In this document: positions 42,959-52,439 of the stretch, piece after piece
How the letters are laid out: each line of letters starts with the position of its first letter
Position numbering within the stretch: the stretch's first letter is position 1
DNA from: CAVUPF01 sp963743285
GTDB lineage: Bacteria; Actinomycetota; Thermoleophilia; Solirubrobacterales; 70-9
Reading direction: 5' to 3'
Assembly: GCA_963743285.1 (NCBI GenBank)
Contig: CAVUPF010000001.1
Coordinates: 930,001 to 994,000 of the forward strand
Length of the DNA stretch: 64,000 nucleotides
Notes under the pieces: generated by a model
Databases searched by the model: none
What the model saw: the letters and a program-made list of their open reading frames with translations, nothing else
Told to the model about the DNA's origin: nothing
Made by a program: the position numbers and the translations under genes

Positions 42959-43198
42959 GGGGCGACGTTACCAGGCTCGGCCGCTGCGACCACAGCGCAG
43001 TCGCCGTCTGGGCGTCCGTGGTGGTCCTTCTCAGAACAACCTTTATGCGACAGCCTCCGCGCTTTGCGAGCGTCCGCTGAGCTTCGTTGCAGACGCCTGG
43101 TCGGGACGACCACCGAAAGTCAAGGTTGTACGTTGGCTGGCGGTTCCTTTGAACCGAGAGCGGACGCATCCATGTGCCTTAAGTCAATTGCTGTCAGG

Positions 43199-44640
43199 TC
43201 ACAGATCCCGTAGGGCTGCACGCGCCGCGCCCTCGCCACACATGCCGTGGACACCGCCACCGGGGGGCGTCGATGAAGAGCACAGGTAAAGGCCGCGAAG
43301 TGGGGTCCGGTACGGGCGCAGAGCGAGGGTCGGCCGAAAGACGGTCTGGCGCAGCGTCGCCGCTCCGGCGTTGATGTCTCCACCGACGTAGTTGGGATTG
43401 CGGCGCTCGGTCTCGGCGGCCGAGGTGCTGGTTCGGGCCAGCACCAGTTCCCGAAATCCCGGCGCGAAACGCTCAACCTGTGCCTCGATCCGCTCGCTCA
43501 TATCCAGGTTCGAGCCGGCTGGAACGTGGCAGTAGGCGTAGAAGGTCTGCTTGCCCTGCGGCGCGCGGGCTGGATCGACCACGCACGGCTGCACGGCGAT
43601 GCAGAAGGGGCGCTCGGGGTGACGGCCGGCGGCGACAGCGGACTCGCTGCGGGCGATCTCCTCAAGGCTGCCGCCGAGGTGGATGGTCGCCGTGGCCCGG
43701 CATGACCTCGGCCTGCCAGGGCACCGGCCCGGCCAGTGCCCAGTCGACCTTGCAGATGCCAGGGCCGTAGCTGAACCGGCGCAGGGCGCGTCGGTAGCGC
43801 GGCGGGAGTCGCTCGCCGGCCAGCTCGAGCAGCTGGCGGGGCGTAGACGTCAAGCAGTGTGACGCTTGCTGCGTGGAAGCTCCCGCAGGTCGGCGATCCA
43901 GTGCCCGGTGTGGACCTCTCCGCCCGCAGGCGGCGATCTCGTCGATCAGCGCGTCGATGATCGCGCACGCTCCCACCCTCGACGACCGGCCATCCGACCG
44001 TGTGGGCGAGCACGCCGAGCAGCAGGCGAACGCGCCGGTGCCCGGTGCGCTCAGCGGCCGCATCGATGTGCGCCCGAGGCCGGCGAGCAGGGCGCGGGCT
44101 GAGCCGGTGTGGACTTGGCGGGCGAGCACCGTCATCGGCCAGAGCCCCGCAGCCCGAAGCGGGCCATCGCGAGCGGGTGGGCGTGGGGGCCTCAGCAGCG
44201 GCGCCAGCACCGAGGGCACGATCGCCGTCGCGTCTTGCGCGAGCGCGACCGAACAGGCGCCGGTAGGCGGCAGCGTCGGTCGCCCAGCGTCGCCGCCGTG
44301 CGCTCGACTGAACCTGAAACGGCGGCTGCCTGACCGCCGTCCAGGGGTGGGCGAAGGCGACCTCGGGCGTCCTTAGCGAGACGCCCTCGAGGGCGGCCCG
44401 GTGAAAGAACGGCGAGGCGGCGAGCAGCGGATGCACGGTCGAGCAGACGTCGTGGGCGAAGCCCGGCAGCGTCAGCTCCTCGGTCCGACATCCGCCGCCG
44501 GCGCTCTGGGCGCCCTCAAATACCTCCACGGCCAAGCCGGCGCGGGCCAAGGTCAGGGCGGCCGCCAGGCCGTTTGGCCCGGAGCCGACGATCACGGCAT
44601 CGGGGCGAGTCGCCCACGATGCTGGCCCGGTTGCGCTCAC
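43199..44640 (-). pseudogene. FAD-dependent oxidoreductase, phytoene-dehydrogenase-like, frameshifted
   Basis: From GTG 44640, which overlaps the MBL gene stop, the N-terminus is clear: DAVIVGSGPNGLAAALTLAR (FAD-binding GxGxxG) and VFEGAQSAGGGCRTEEL. It continues through FAHPWTAV, after which the frame changes at least three times. Fragments such as LARQVHTGSARALLAGL, SYGPGICKVDWALAGPVPW and finally NPNYVGGDINAGAATLRQ, LYLCSSSTPPGGGVHGMCG follow in order to TGA 43199. The total matches the COG1233 family, about 480 residues. It is last in the cyclase operon. Indels fall at G/C runs, so assembly error is as likely as decay. Confidence 0.7.
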
Positions 44641-45479
44641 AGCTCGATCACGTCGCCCTGCGCCGCGAATGTCACCCCTGGGGCGCCATCGAGGCGGCCC
44701 GCCAGCTGATCGAGCGCCGCGTCGGTGCGGTCGGGTCGGTGGTGGAAGAGCAGTACCGAACTCGCCCCGGCGCGCCGACCCAGCTCCACGGCGTACTCGG
44801 CGGCGGCGTGTCCGAAGCGCCCTTCCGATGCGAGCTCCTCCCGCGTGCAGCTGTGCGTCGTGGACCAGTAGGTCGGCCCCCGCTGCAAGCTCGAGCGCGG
44901 CCGGGTGATACTCGCCGCAGCCGCCTGGCCCCGCGCCCAAGGCGGTGGGGCAATGGTCGGGCATGTAGGTGAGCGTCGGAGCGTCCGTCGCTGACCCGGT
45001 AGCCGAAGGTGCTGCCCGCCCTTGTGAGGAATCTCCCGGGCGAGCACCGTCAGGCCCTCGAGCTCCGTCGCGCCCGCGCTCAGGCTGTCAAAGCACCACG
45101 AGCCCCGCAGCTGGCTTGGCGTCATCGGGAAGTGGGGGGGCGACATCGCCCGCTCTAGCACTGCCTCGGCGCGGGTGCCGTCCTCCTGCTCGGGCAATAG
45201 CAGCGTCGCGCTGCGCTCGCTCGTCGTCGCCGGCGGCGAAGAACGGAAGGCCCTGCACGTGATCCCAGTGCAGGTGGGTGAGCAGAATCGTGCCCTGGAA
45301 CGCGTCGCCGCGCATCAGCGCGGTCACTTCGCGAATGCCGGTGCCGGCGTCGAGGATCAGCGACGGTCGCTCCTGGTCGTCGTGGGCGATCGCGATGCAG
45401 GGCGTGTGCCCGCCGTAGCGGAGGAAGTCGGTCCCGGCGCCGGGGTCGAGCCGCGCACCCCGCAGAGGTATACGCGCAC
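44637..45479 (-). pseudogene. Metallo-beta-lactamase-fold hydrolase (PhnP/RNase Z-like), frameshifted
   Basis: The start GTG 45479 reads VRVYLCGVRGSTPAPG; then, after a one-base loss, DFLRYGGHTPCIAIAH, LILDAGTGIREV and the metal motif ILLTHLHWDHVQGLPFF. A second shift leads to SPPHFPMTPSQLRGSWCF, a third region to MPDHCPTALG and ADLLVHDAQL, and the end is GRFGHAAAEYAVELGRRAG, VLLFHHRPDRTDAALDQL. All metal ligands of the COG1235-type family are present across the frames. It lies three bases after the cNMP-binding gene. Some members of this fold hydrolyse cyclic nucleotides, which makes a phosphodiesterase role in this operon attractive but unproven. Confidence 0.7.
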
Positions 45480-45482
45480 GAC

Positions 45483-46503
45483 CTACTTCCGCGCGGGCTT
45501 CTTGGCGCGCCCTTGCTCGCGACGGTGCCCCTTGGCCAGCTCGTGCAGCTCGCCGCGCTGGAGCTGGCCGGCCTTTACCGCGGCCACCCGCGCGGGTGTG
45601 ACGGCCACGAGCGTCGAGGTGCGCTTGCCGCCCTCCAGGTGCGCCCGCTCGCCGAGCAGCGCCCCCGGACCGTACTCGGCCAGGCGCTCACCGTCGTGCT
45701 CGACGCGCAGCACCCCGTCTAGCAGCAGGAACACCTCGATCGCCCTTCTCGCCCTGGCGTATGAGCGTCGTGCCAGCCTTCAGCTTGCCGATCCTCGGCC
45801 TCTTGCCGCCGCGCATCACCTGCTCGGAGAGCCGGCGCTCCAGTGCGCTCTCCACCGCCGTCACCAAGGCCTTGGAGTCCTGGTCACCCCAAGGGGTGTG
45901 TTTGCCGAAGGACTTGCGGTACCAGTCCTTGAAGTCGGCAAGGCCCGACTTGTGCGAGAGCAGACCCTGCTCGTCATACACCCAATGACGCGGAAAGCGG
46001 CTGCACCCACCCATCTCGCCCTCGGCGCGGCCGTCGGCGTAGAGCGTCAGCGTCAGCGTCGTCCACACCAGCGGCGCCTGCCACTGGATAAAGGGCTTTC
46101 GCCGTACGCGCCTGGGCGCCGGCACACCGGTGCGCCCACCGGTGGTTTGGGTGAAGCGCACCCAGCCCTTGCCCCTCTGCGGCTTGCGCTGGATCGTCGG
46201 CAGCCCGATCGCCTCGAACGTGCGCGCCAGCGGACCGAGCTTGACCGTGGTCGATCCCATCATGGCGCCGCCGCTGTAGCCGAAGTTCTTGATGTTGTCC
46301 TTGGTGTCGGTCTCGATCCATGCCTCCAGCACATTTGCGAAGCGAAAGCGGTCCTCGTCGCGCAACTGCTCCAAGTCCTCAATTCGCTCCGGCGGCGGCG
46401 GGTCATAGTGAGCCATGCCCGCCTCGAAGGGGATCTTCATGCTCCCCTCGACGGCCTCGGAGGGAATCCACGACAGCGAGGTGATCGAGTTCTTTTGGCG
46501 CAT
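45483..46503 (-). pseudogene. Cyclic-nucleotide-binding protein with a novel N-terminal domain, one frameshift
   Basis: About 339 residues when one extra C near 45745 is removed. Residues 1-230 form a large domain without recognised family (FANVLEAWIETDTKDNIKNF, GGAMMGSTTVKLGPLARTFE, WTTLTLTLYADGRAEGEMGG). Residues 235-339 are a cNMP-binding barrel: GTTLIRQGEKGD then VFLLLDGVLRVEHDGERL, YGPGALLGERAHLEGGKRT. GERA with the following Arg is the phosphate-binding cassette. The tail is basic. It is 11 bases downstream of the cyclase gene and has GGAG eight bases before its ATG, so it is the likely reader of the cyclase product. Confidence 0.75.
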
Positions 46504-46514
46504 CAGCGGGTCTC

Positions 46515-48356
46515 CTATTTGGGAGGAATGACCGACTGGCCGGGCGTTTCCGTGTCAGAGTCGGTCGGGCTGGTGGGTCCGGAGCCTACCAGCGTGTGGT
46601 CGAGCGTCCACACCACGAGCCGTGCCTCTCTGCCCCTGATCTGAAGCTCGTCAAAGCGCCGCAGATCCTCCGGCGGCGACTTCATCCGATCGCGCGTGGT
46701 CTGCGAGACGAACAGCATCGTGCCGCTGTCCTTGGTCATGCTCTCGAGTCGCGACGCCGTATTGGTGGTGTCGCCGATCGCGGTGTACTCCACGCGGGCT
46801 TCCGCACCGACGTTGCCGACCATCACAGGACCGCTGTTGAGCCCCACGCCCATCGCGAAACGGTGGTTGTGGCCCTGCTCGGCCAGCCAGTCATTGAAGC
46901 GATCGAGGCGTCGCCCGAGCATCTCGCGCGCCGCCCTCAGGGCGCGATCGGCGTGGTCGTCCTGCGCGAGCGGCGCCCCGAACACGGCCATGATCCCGTC
47001 GCCCATGTAGGCGATCAACGTGCCGCCGGCGGCCATGATCGCCTCGGTCATCTCGTTTAGATAGTGGTTGACCACTTCGATCACCCGCTCCGGCGTCTGC
47101 GTCTCCGAGAAGGAGGTGAAGCTACGCAAATCGCTGAAGAGGACCGTGCAGTCGCGCTGCACTCCGCCGAGTCGCAGGTTCTCGTTGGTGCTGGCAAGGA
47201 CCTCCTCGACGACGTCGGCCGGCACGAAGCGCGCGAACAGGTCGCGCGTGCGTGCGCGCTCGATCGCCTCGCCCATGTAAAGGATCGCGATCGTGCCGAG
47301 CGTGCCGACGGTGAGCGCCAGCAGGGGGTAGACGAAGCTGACGATCAGGCCTGAGTTGAACGCAAGCTGGATGGCGACGGTGAATGCAACGGTTGCCACC
47401 AGCGCGTCAACCAGCGCGCGCCAGGGGCGGATGCGCAGGCTGCTGAGCGGGGTGAGCGCGCCGAGCAGGACGATCAGCCCGACATTGAGCCAGCCGGGGG
47501 CGTCTTTGAGGGGCACTCCCTCGAGCAGCGTGGCGGCGGCGTTGGCCCAGATTTCGGGGCCGGGCATGATGCCGCTGGTAGGGGTGGGGTGCAGATCCTG
47601 GAGGATGGGTGCCGTCGCTCCGACGATCACGACCTTGCCGCGCACGGCACTTGCCGGGAACCGGTTCTTCAAGACGTCCCAGTAGGAGAGGCGCCGCACC
47701 GCGCCCGGCGGCCCTGTGTAGTCGATCGGCTGCGCTCCGTTGGCGAACGGCGACGGGCTGACGGAACGCCGGGTCGCGACTTCGACCGCGACGACGGGAA
47801 AGCTACGCAGTCCTTCTTCCGCATAGGCGAAGCGCCGCACAGCCCCATCGGAGTCGGTGACCAAGCGCGCCTCCGCCGGCCTTGCTCCCACCTCGCGTAG
47901 CTGCGGTTCGCCTCCCAGTACGGGGGTGGTTCCCCCGCGGCCGATTTGAACGGTCGCAAGGACGGTCTTGCCGTGCGCGCGTTCGAGAGCTTCGATCAAC
48001 GCGTTGTCGTCGCGGATGTCCGTTTCGTGCAGGAATTCGATGTCAATCGCGATTGCTTTCGCCCCCGCTCGGCGTAGGTTGTCGATCACCCAGGCGTCGT
48101 AGCGCCGGGGAAACGGATAGGCGACCTTCGGGTTCGCTTCTCTGACGTGTTCGAGGGTCGCCGGATCGATCGCCACGAGAGAGACGCCTTTCGGCGTCGG
48201 CTGGCGTCCGCGTATCGAGAACCGCGCGTCTATCGACTGCAGTTCGGTCCTGCGGAAGAGATTGGTCGCATACGCGGCGACGCCGACCCCGGCCGCCAGC
48301 AGCGCGGCGGCCATCAGCAGCAGCGCCTTGCGGCGGGCCAGAGAGGCGCGACTCAT
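46515..48356 (-). CDS. CHASE2-domain adenylate/guanylate cyclase
   Basis: 613 residues. N-terminal span (about 11-30), CHASE2 extracellular sensor (about 40-280, with VSLVAIDPATLEHV, VIDNLRRAGAKAIAIDIEFL and VRGKVVIVGATAP), three spans (about 290-370), then a class III cyclase domain: CTVLFSDLRSFTSFSE (metal Asp), GTLIAYMGDGIMAVFGAP (metal Asp), and AIGDTTNTASRLESM (Asn/Arg pair). It converts ATP or GTP to the cyclic nucleotide in response to an outside cue. First gene of a four-gene operon; divergent from the 972-residue secreted protein with a gap of only 37 bases. Confidence 0.92.
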   Translation of the reverse strand: MSRASLARRKALLLMAAALLAAGVGVAAYATNLFRRTELQSIDARFSIRGRQPTPKGVSLVAIDPATLEHVREANPKVAYPFPRRYDAWVIDNLRRAGAKAIAIDIEFLHETDIRDDNALIEALERAHGKTVLATVQIGRGGTTPVLGGEPQLREVGARPAEARLVTDSDGAVRRFAYAEEGLRSFPVVAVEVATRRSVSPSPFANGAQPIDYTGPPGAVRRLSYWDVLKNRFPASAVRGKVVIVGATAPILQDLHPTPTSGIMPGPEIWANAAATLLEGVPLKDAPGWLNVGLIVLLGALTPLSSLRIRPWRALVDALVATVAFTVAIQLAFNSGLIVSFVYPLLALTVGTLGTIAILYMGEAIERARTRDLFARFVPADVVEEVLASTNENLRLGGVQRDCTVLFSDLRSFTSFSETQTPERVIEVVNHYLNEMTEAIMAAGGTLIAYMGDGIMAVFGAPLAQDDHADRALRAAREMLGRRLDRFNDWLAEQGHNHRFAMGVGLNSGPVMVGNVGAEARVEYTAIGDTTNTASRLESMTKDSGTMLFVSQTTRDRMKSPPEDLRRFDELQIRGREARLVVWTLDHTLVGSGPTSPTDSDTETPGQSVIPPK

Positions 48357-48393
48357 CGTGTCTGGCCCGCTGTCATAATCGCCGGCTCGGCGG

Positions 48394-51312
48394 ATGCTGA
48401 TGCTAGCGCTTGAGGGCTACAAGGGGGGGCGCGGGGCGCGGTGGACGCGGCGCTCGGTCGCGCTTGCCGCCCTGCTGGCAGGCGTCGGCGTAGTGGGGGT
48501 CTTCGCAACGCTTCCCGCGAGCGCCGGCGCGAGCGTGACCAGCGGTGCCCTCTCGCAGCTCGGCGGAGGAGCGGACTGCGTCGGCGAAGAAGCCGAAGTC
48601 TCCGAAGGCAACGCCTGCGGGACGCGGGTGGAAAAAGGGACGCACGACGTCTTCCAGATCCAGCTCAGTCCCGATGGGCGCAACGCCTACTCGGTGGCAA
48701 TCAACGGCGACCTGGTGGAGTACGCGCGCGATCCGGCCAACGGCCAGCTGGAAGTCATTGGCTGTTTGACCGCCGGCAGCGACCACTGTGCCGGCGAAAA
48801 CATCGTCGAAAACGTTCCCGATCTCGGCCATCCCTCCTCGCTCGCCGTCAGCCCCGACGGCAAGAACGTCTACGTGACCGGGACCGAAAAGCACGCGGTT
48901 GTCGAGCTCGAACGCAACGAAACCAGCGGCCTGCTGACGCCGATGAACGGCGGCAAGGCGTGCATCAGTGAAGAATCCGGCGGCGAATGTGAAGTCAAAG
49001 AAGCAAAGGGACTGAAGGAACCCTACGGCGTGACGGTCAGTCCCGACGGGGAAAACGTCTACGTGACGGCCGTCCAAGGCGAAGCGATCGCCGAGTTCTC
49101 ACGCGGCTTCCCCGAAGGCGGGCCGCCCGGCGTGCTCGCCCCGATCGCCGGCCATGAATGCATCGGCGGCCCCACCAGCCACTGCCCAATCGAAACCGTG
49201 AAGGGGATGTTCGAACCGATCGGGATCGTCGTCAGCCCCGACGGCAAGAACGTCTACGTGTCTGCCGGCGCCGACAGTGCCCAAGGGGCAGTCGTCGCCT
49301 TCAAGCGCGAAGGCGGTGCGCTCGAACAGCTTCCGGGAGAAGAAGGGTGCCTGAGCGAAACAATCGCCGGTTGCAAGGCCGCAACCGCGCTGCAGGGCTC
49401 CGAAGATCTGGCGATCAGCGCAGATGGCGAAAACGTTTACGCGACCTCGGGGCTGAAAAATGCGCTGGTCGAGTTGAAGCGCAACGGCGAAAGCGGAGCG
49501 CTCGAACAGCTCGGCGGCAGCACAGATAAGTGCGTGACGACGGAAGTCATCGCTGGCTGCGCCACCGCCAGCTCGGTTGGACTCACGCGCGGAGTGGCGA
49601 TCAGCCCGCGTGGCGAAGACGTCTACGTCGGCAGCGCCTCTGAAAATGGCGTGGCCGCGTTCGCGCGTGGCGCCGAAGGGGCCCTCACACCGCTTACGGG
49701 CGGCTTCGAATGCGTCACCTCCAACGCGACTGGCTGCGGCACGCACCATAGTTTGGTCGGACTCGCCGAAGCCAGGCGTGTGGCCATTTCGCCAGATGGC
49801 ACCAACCTGTACGTAGCTGGCCAGAGCGCCGGCGCGATCGTCGAGCTGGCGCGCACGTTCACGCCGAGCGTCACCAGTGTGGACGTGCGAAGCGGCTCGA
49901 TTGCCGGCGGCGACCTCGTGCGAATCAATGGCTTCGGCTTCTCCGAAGACCTCGCTGGCATGACCGTGAAATTCGGCGGCACAGCAGCGAAAACGACGAC
50001 GGTCAGCTCGGGCACGACGATCATTGCCGAAACGCCGGCACACGCCGAAGGCACAGTGCACGTGACGGTCGAAAACGAAGCCGGCGAATCCGAAGCGGCT
50101 GCCAGCGATGACTTCACCTATACCGAACTTCCTGAACTGCTCGGCATCGCGCCAGCGATCGGCGGCGAAGCGGGCGGCGCCAAAGTCACGATTGCCGGCC
50201 TACGGCTCGACGAAGTGACCGCGGTGCGGTTCGGCTCGACTCCGGCTGCGAGCTTCACCGTCGACGAAAGCGAAGGCACGATCAACGCCATCACCCCTCC
50301 AGGCAAAGGCTCGGTCGAAGTCACCGTGGAAACCAAACACGGCTCCTCGCCCGCTGGCGTCGCCGACGGCTTCACCTACGTGGACGGCACGCCGGCCCCC
50401 GCGCCGAGCGCCGGGCTGTTCCTCCAGGGCTACTGCGAAGCGCGCGGCTTCGCGAGTGTCGTCCTGCAGCGCGGAGAAGTGGGTGGAGACGGCTTTGCCT
50501 ACGACAATTGGGCGTGCGCCGCGCGGGACGGCACAGAAGCCCCGATCTCAAACAGCGGTGCTTCGCCGAGCATGCGATCGGCCTGCGAAGAAGGCAACCC
50601 CGGTCAAACGGTGTACGCCTATCCGACCGAAGTCAACAACGCGTTCAGCTGGGGGTGCGACGTGGTCGTACCGCCCAAAGAAGAAAAACCAAGCGAAGGC
50701 AGACCGCTCACCGAAACCAAACTGATCACGCAAGTGACGCCAATCAGCCATCCGCAGCTCGCGAAGACCGCCAATCTCGCCCCGGTCGAAGGTGTCGTAC
50801 TGGTGCAGCTGCCTGGCTCCAAAGCGTTCGTGCCACTCTCGACGCTGACGCAGGTTCCCTTCGGCACCATCATCGACGCCACGCACGGAAAGGTCAGCGT
50901 CACCGCTGCCGAGCCGGACGGCACCACCGAGACCGGGGTGTACTTCGACGGGAGCTTCAAGTTGTCCCAAGAGCCCAACGGAACCGTGGTGGCGACGCTG
51001 ACGGGCGGCAACTTCTCGGTCTGCCCGACCGCGCGCGAGCGCGTGCACAAGGCCTACAGCGGCCCAAGCGCCCGCGCCTCCGCTTCCGGCAAGCATACGG
51101 TGCGGAAACTGTGGACCAACGCGCACGGCAAGTTCTCGACCCGTGGCAACTATGCCGCCGGCGCGGTGCAGGGCACTGAATGGCTGACCGAGGACCTCTG
51201 TGAAGGAACGCTGATCCACGTTACTCGTGATCGCGTCGCGGTCACCAACCTGGTCAACCACCGCCACGTCGAGGTGCGAACCGGCCACAGCTACCTGGCC
51301 AAGGCGCCCTGA
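48394..51312 (+). CDS. Large secreted beta-propeller / TIG-domain protein
   Basis: 972 residues. Signal peptide (VALAALLAGVGVVGVFATLP), then seven lactonase-like propeller repeats with VSPDGKNVYVTG-type cores (about 60-490). Two IPT/TIG domains follow (about 493-655: VTSVDVRSGSIAGGDLVRI; GIAPAIGGEAGGAKVTIAG). A cysteine-containing module comes next (LFLQGYCEARGFASVVLQRG), and the C-terminal domain reads GTIIDATHGKVSVTAAEPDG, similar to FecR-like regions of related secreted proteins. Probably a cell-surface binding protein. Glutamate codons are mostly GAA from about 48.6 to 50.8 kb, unlike flanking genes, which prefer GAG. Confidence 0.8.
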   Translation: MLMLALEGYKGGRGARWTRRSVALAALLAGVGVVGVFATLPASAGASVTSGALSQLGGGADCVGEEAEVSEGNACGTRVEKGTHDVFQIQLSPDGRNAYSVAINGDLVEYARDPANGQLEVIGCLTAGSDHCAGENIVENVPDLGHPSSLAVSPDGKNVYVTGTEKHAVVELERNETSGLLTPMNGGKACISEESGGECEVKEAKGLKEPYGVTVSPDGENVYVTAVQGEAIAEFSRGFPEGGPPGVLAPIAGHECIGGPTSHCPIETVKGMFEPIGIVVSPDGKNVYVSAGADSAQGAVVAFKREGGALEQLPGEEGCLSETIAGCKAATALQGSEDLAISADGENVYATSGLKNALVELKRNGESGALEQLGGSTDKCVTTEVIAGCATASSVGLTRGVAISPRGEDVYVGSASENGVAAFARGAEGALTPLTGGFECVTSNATGCGTHHSLVGLAEARRVAISPDGTNLYVAGQSAGAIVELARTFTPSVTSVDVRSGSIAGGDLVRINGFGFSEDLAGMTVKFGGTAAKTTTVSSGTTIIAETPAHAEGTVHVTVENEAGESEAAASDDFTYTELPELLGIAPAIGGEAGGAKVTIAGLRLDEVTAVRFGSTPAASFTVDESEGTINAITPPGKGSVEVTVETKHGSSPAGVADGFTYVDGTPAPAPSAGLFLQGYCEARGFASVVLQRGEVGGDGFAYDNWACAARDGTEAPISNSGASPSMRSACEEGNPGQTVYAYPTEVNNAFSWGCDVVVPPKEEKPSEGRPLTETKLITQVTPISHPQLAKTANLAPVEGVVLVQLPGSKAFVPLSTLTQVPFGTIIDATHGKVSVTAAEPDGTTETGVYFDGSFKLSQEPNGTVVATLTGGNFSVCPTARERVHKAYSGPSARASASGKHTVRKLWTNAHGKFSTRGNYAAGAVQGTEWLTEDLCEGTLIHVTRDRVAVTNLVNHRHVEVRTGHSYLAKAP

Positions 51313-51529
51313 GGTCCTGCTTCCCGACCGACCCGGCAAACATGAAGGTCCTGGTTTTGTGGGGTGAGGGTGGAATGCCCTCCCTGCCAGGTTCCACGAG
51401 CAGTCGAGAGAGGCCCTCGAGCGGTGTCTGCCAGGGAATCGCCCAGCGTCCTCGGCGGGCTCGGGTCGGGCGGTGAGTCAGGCGTCGACCGCGGTGGCTG
51501 GCGCGGCCACATAGGCCCTGCTTCGCCCG

Positions 51530-52366
51530 CTACTTGCGGTCGGGTCCTGCGCGGCGCGGCGGCTCTGGCTCGCCCGGCGCCCACACCTCCTTCAGGAAAG
51601 CCGCCAGCTCCCCATCCAGTCGCTTCGGGCTGAGCCGCCACTCGAGGATCGAGCCGGCCTCGATCAGCCGAGCGTTCGCCAGCTCTTCGGCGAGCATCCC
51701 GGAGTCGCCGAAGGGATGCAGCGGATCGCGCAAGTGGCCGACGATCAGCGCCGGCTGGATGATTTTCCGCCGCTCCTCGGGGTGCGGTGCGGTCTCGCCC
51801 AGCAGCAGCCCCTCCAGCACCGCCAGCGAGGGCCCGGGACGCTGGCGGGCCCAGTCGAGCCCGATGTCGAGCAGGTAGTGGGTGCGGGGGATGGCCGAGG
51901 TGAGGCGGGAGACGACCTCAAAGACCGGCCGGCCCAGCTGCAGGCCGAGCATGATCGGGGTGAAGGTGGCCGCAACCGCCGGCAGCGCGTTGTCGAGCAC
52001 CGGCATCTCGATGAACAGGCCCTTGACCCGCTCCGGGTCTCGGGTCGCCAGCTCCAACGCGACGTTGGCTCCGAGCGAGGTGCCGCCCACGACCGCGGAG
52101 GGCAGCCCGAGGTGGTCGAGCAGCGCCGCCACCTGGCGGGCGAAGATCGGCATCGAGTAGAGGCGCAGGTCCTCGGGGCGCTCGGAGCGACCGTGGCCGA
52201 GCAGGTCGACGCAGATCACCCGGTTGCCGCGCCTGGCCAGCGCCGGAGCGAGCCGCTCGAACATGCGGCGGTTCATCAACAGGCCGTGGATCAGGACGAG
52301 AGCCCGCTCGCCCTCCCCGTAGGAGTCGTACTCGATCCGGTGGCCCTCGTAGACGTACGCGCCCAT
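51530..52366 (-). CDS. Alpha/beta hydrolase
   Basis: 278 residues. Oxyanion motif VLIHGLLMNRRMF, nucleophile elbow GGTSLGANVALEL (Ser), LLGHGRSERPEDL, acid in IVGHLRDPLHPFGD. The expected C-terminal catalytic His is not obvious: the end reads LEWRLSPKRLDGELAAFLKEV, where relatives often have H before the last helix. It could be a carboxylesterase/lipase-like enzyme or one with altered chemistry. Cytoplasmic, stand-alone; the ATG is at 52366. Confidence 0.8.
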   Translation of the reverse strand: MGAYVYEGHRIEYDSYGEGERALVLIHGLLMNRRMFERLAPALARRGNRVICVDLLGHGRSERPEDLRLYSMPIFARQVAALLDHLGLPSAVVGGTSLGANVALELATRDPERVKGLFIEMPVLDNALPAVAATFTPIMLGLQLGRPVFEVVSRLTSAIPRTHYLLDIGLDWARQRPGPSLAVLEGLLLGETAPHPEERRKIIQPALIVGHLRDPLHPFGDSGMLAEELANARLIEAGSILEWRLSPKRLDGELAAFLKEVWAPGEPEPPRRAGPDRK

Positions 52367-52390
52367 CAGTGAGGAGTCAGCCTAGCTCCG

Positions 52391-52418
52391 CGCATCCCCC
52401 GGCGGGCCGGGGGATGCG
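52391..52418 (-). terminator. 12-bp GC hairpin after the DksA-like gene
   Basis: CGCATCCCCCGG (52391-52402), four-base loop, CCGGGGGATGCG (52407-52418). It lies 22 bases downstream of the minus-strand DksA-like stop and upstream of the next minus-strand gene. There is no T-run, as is common for actinobacterial terminators. Confidence 0.6.
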
Positions 52419-52439
52419 GTGGGGAGCGGTCTACTGCGT

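Noticed and set aside
42959..43198. Possible PASTA-like remnant on the minus strand between the secreted protein and the FAD gene
   Set aside because: A short segment with alternating Cys and helix pattern is visible, but it is too short and ambiguous to name.
43199..48356. Reading the cyclase operon as a Pycsar anti-phage system
   Set aside because: Pycsar cyclases are usually soluble and their effectors carry TIR or membrane toxins fused to the cNMP barrel; here the cyclase has CHASE2 and spans, and no such effector is seen.
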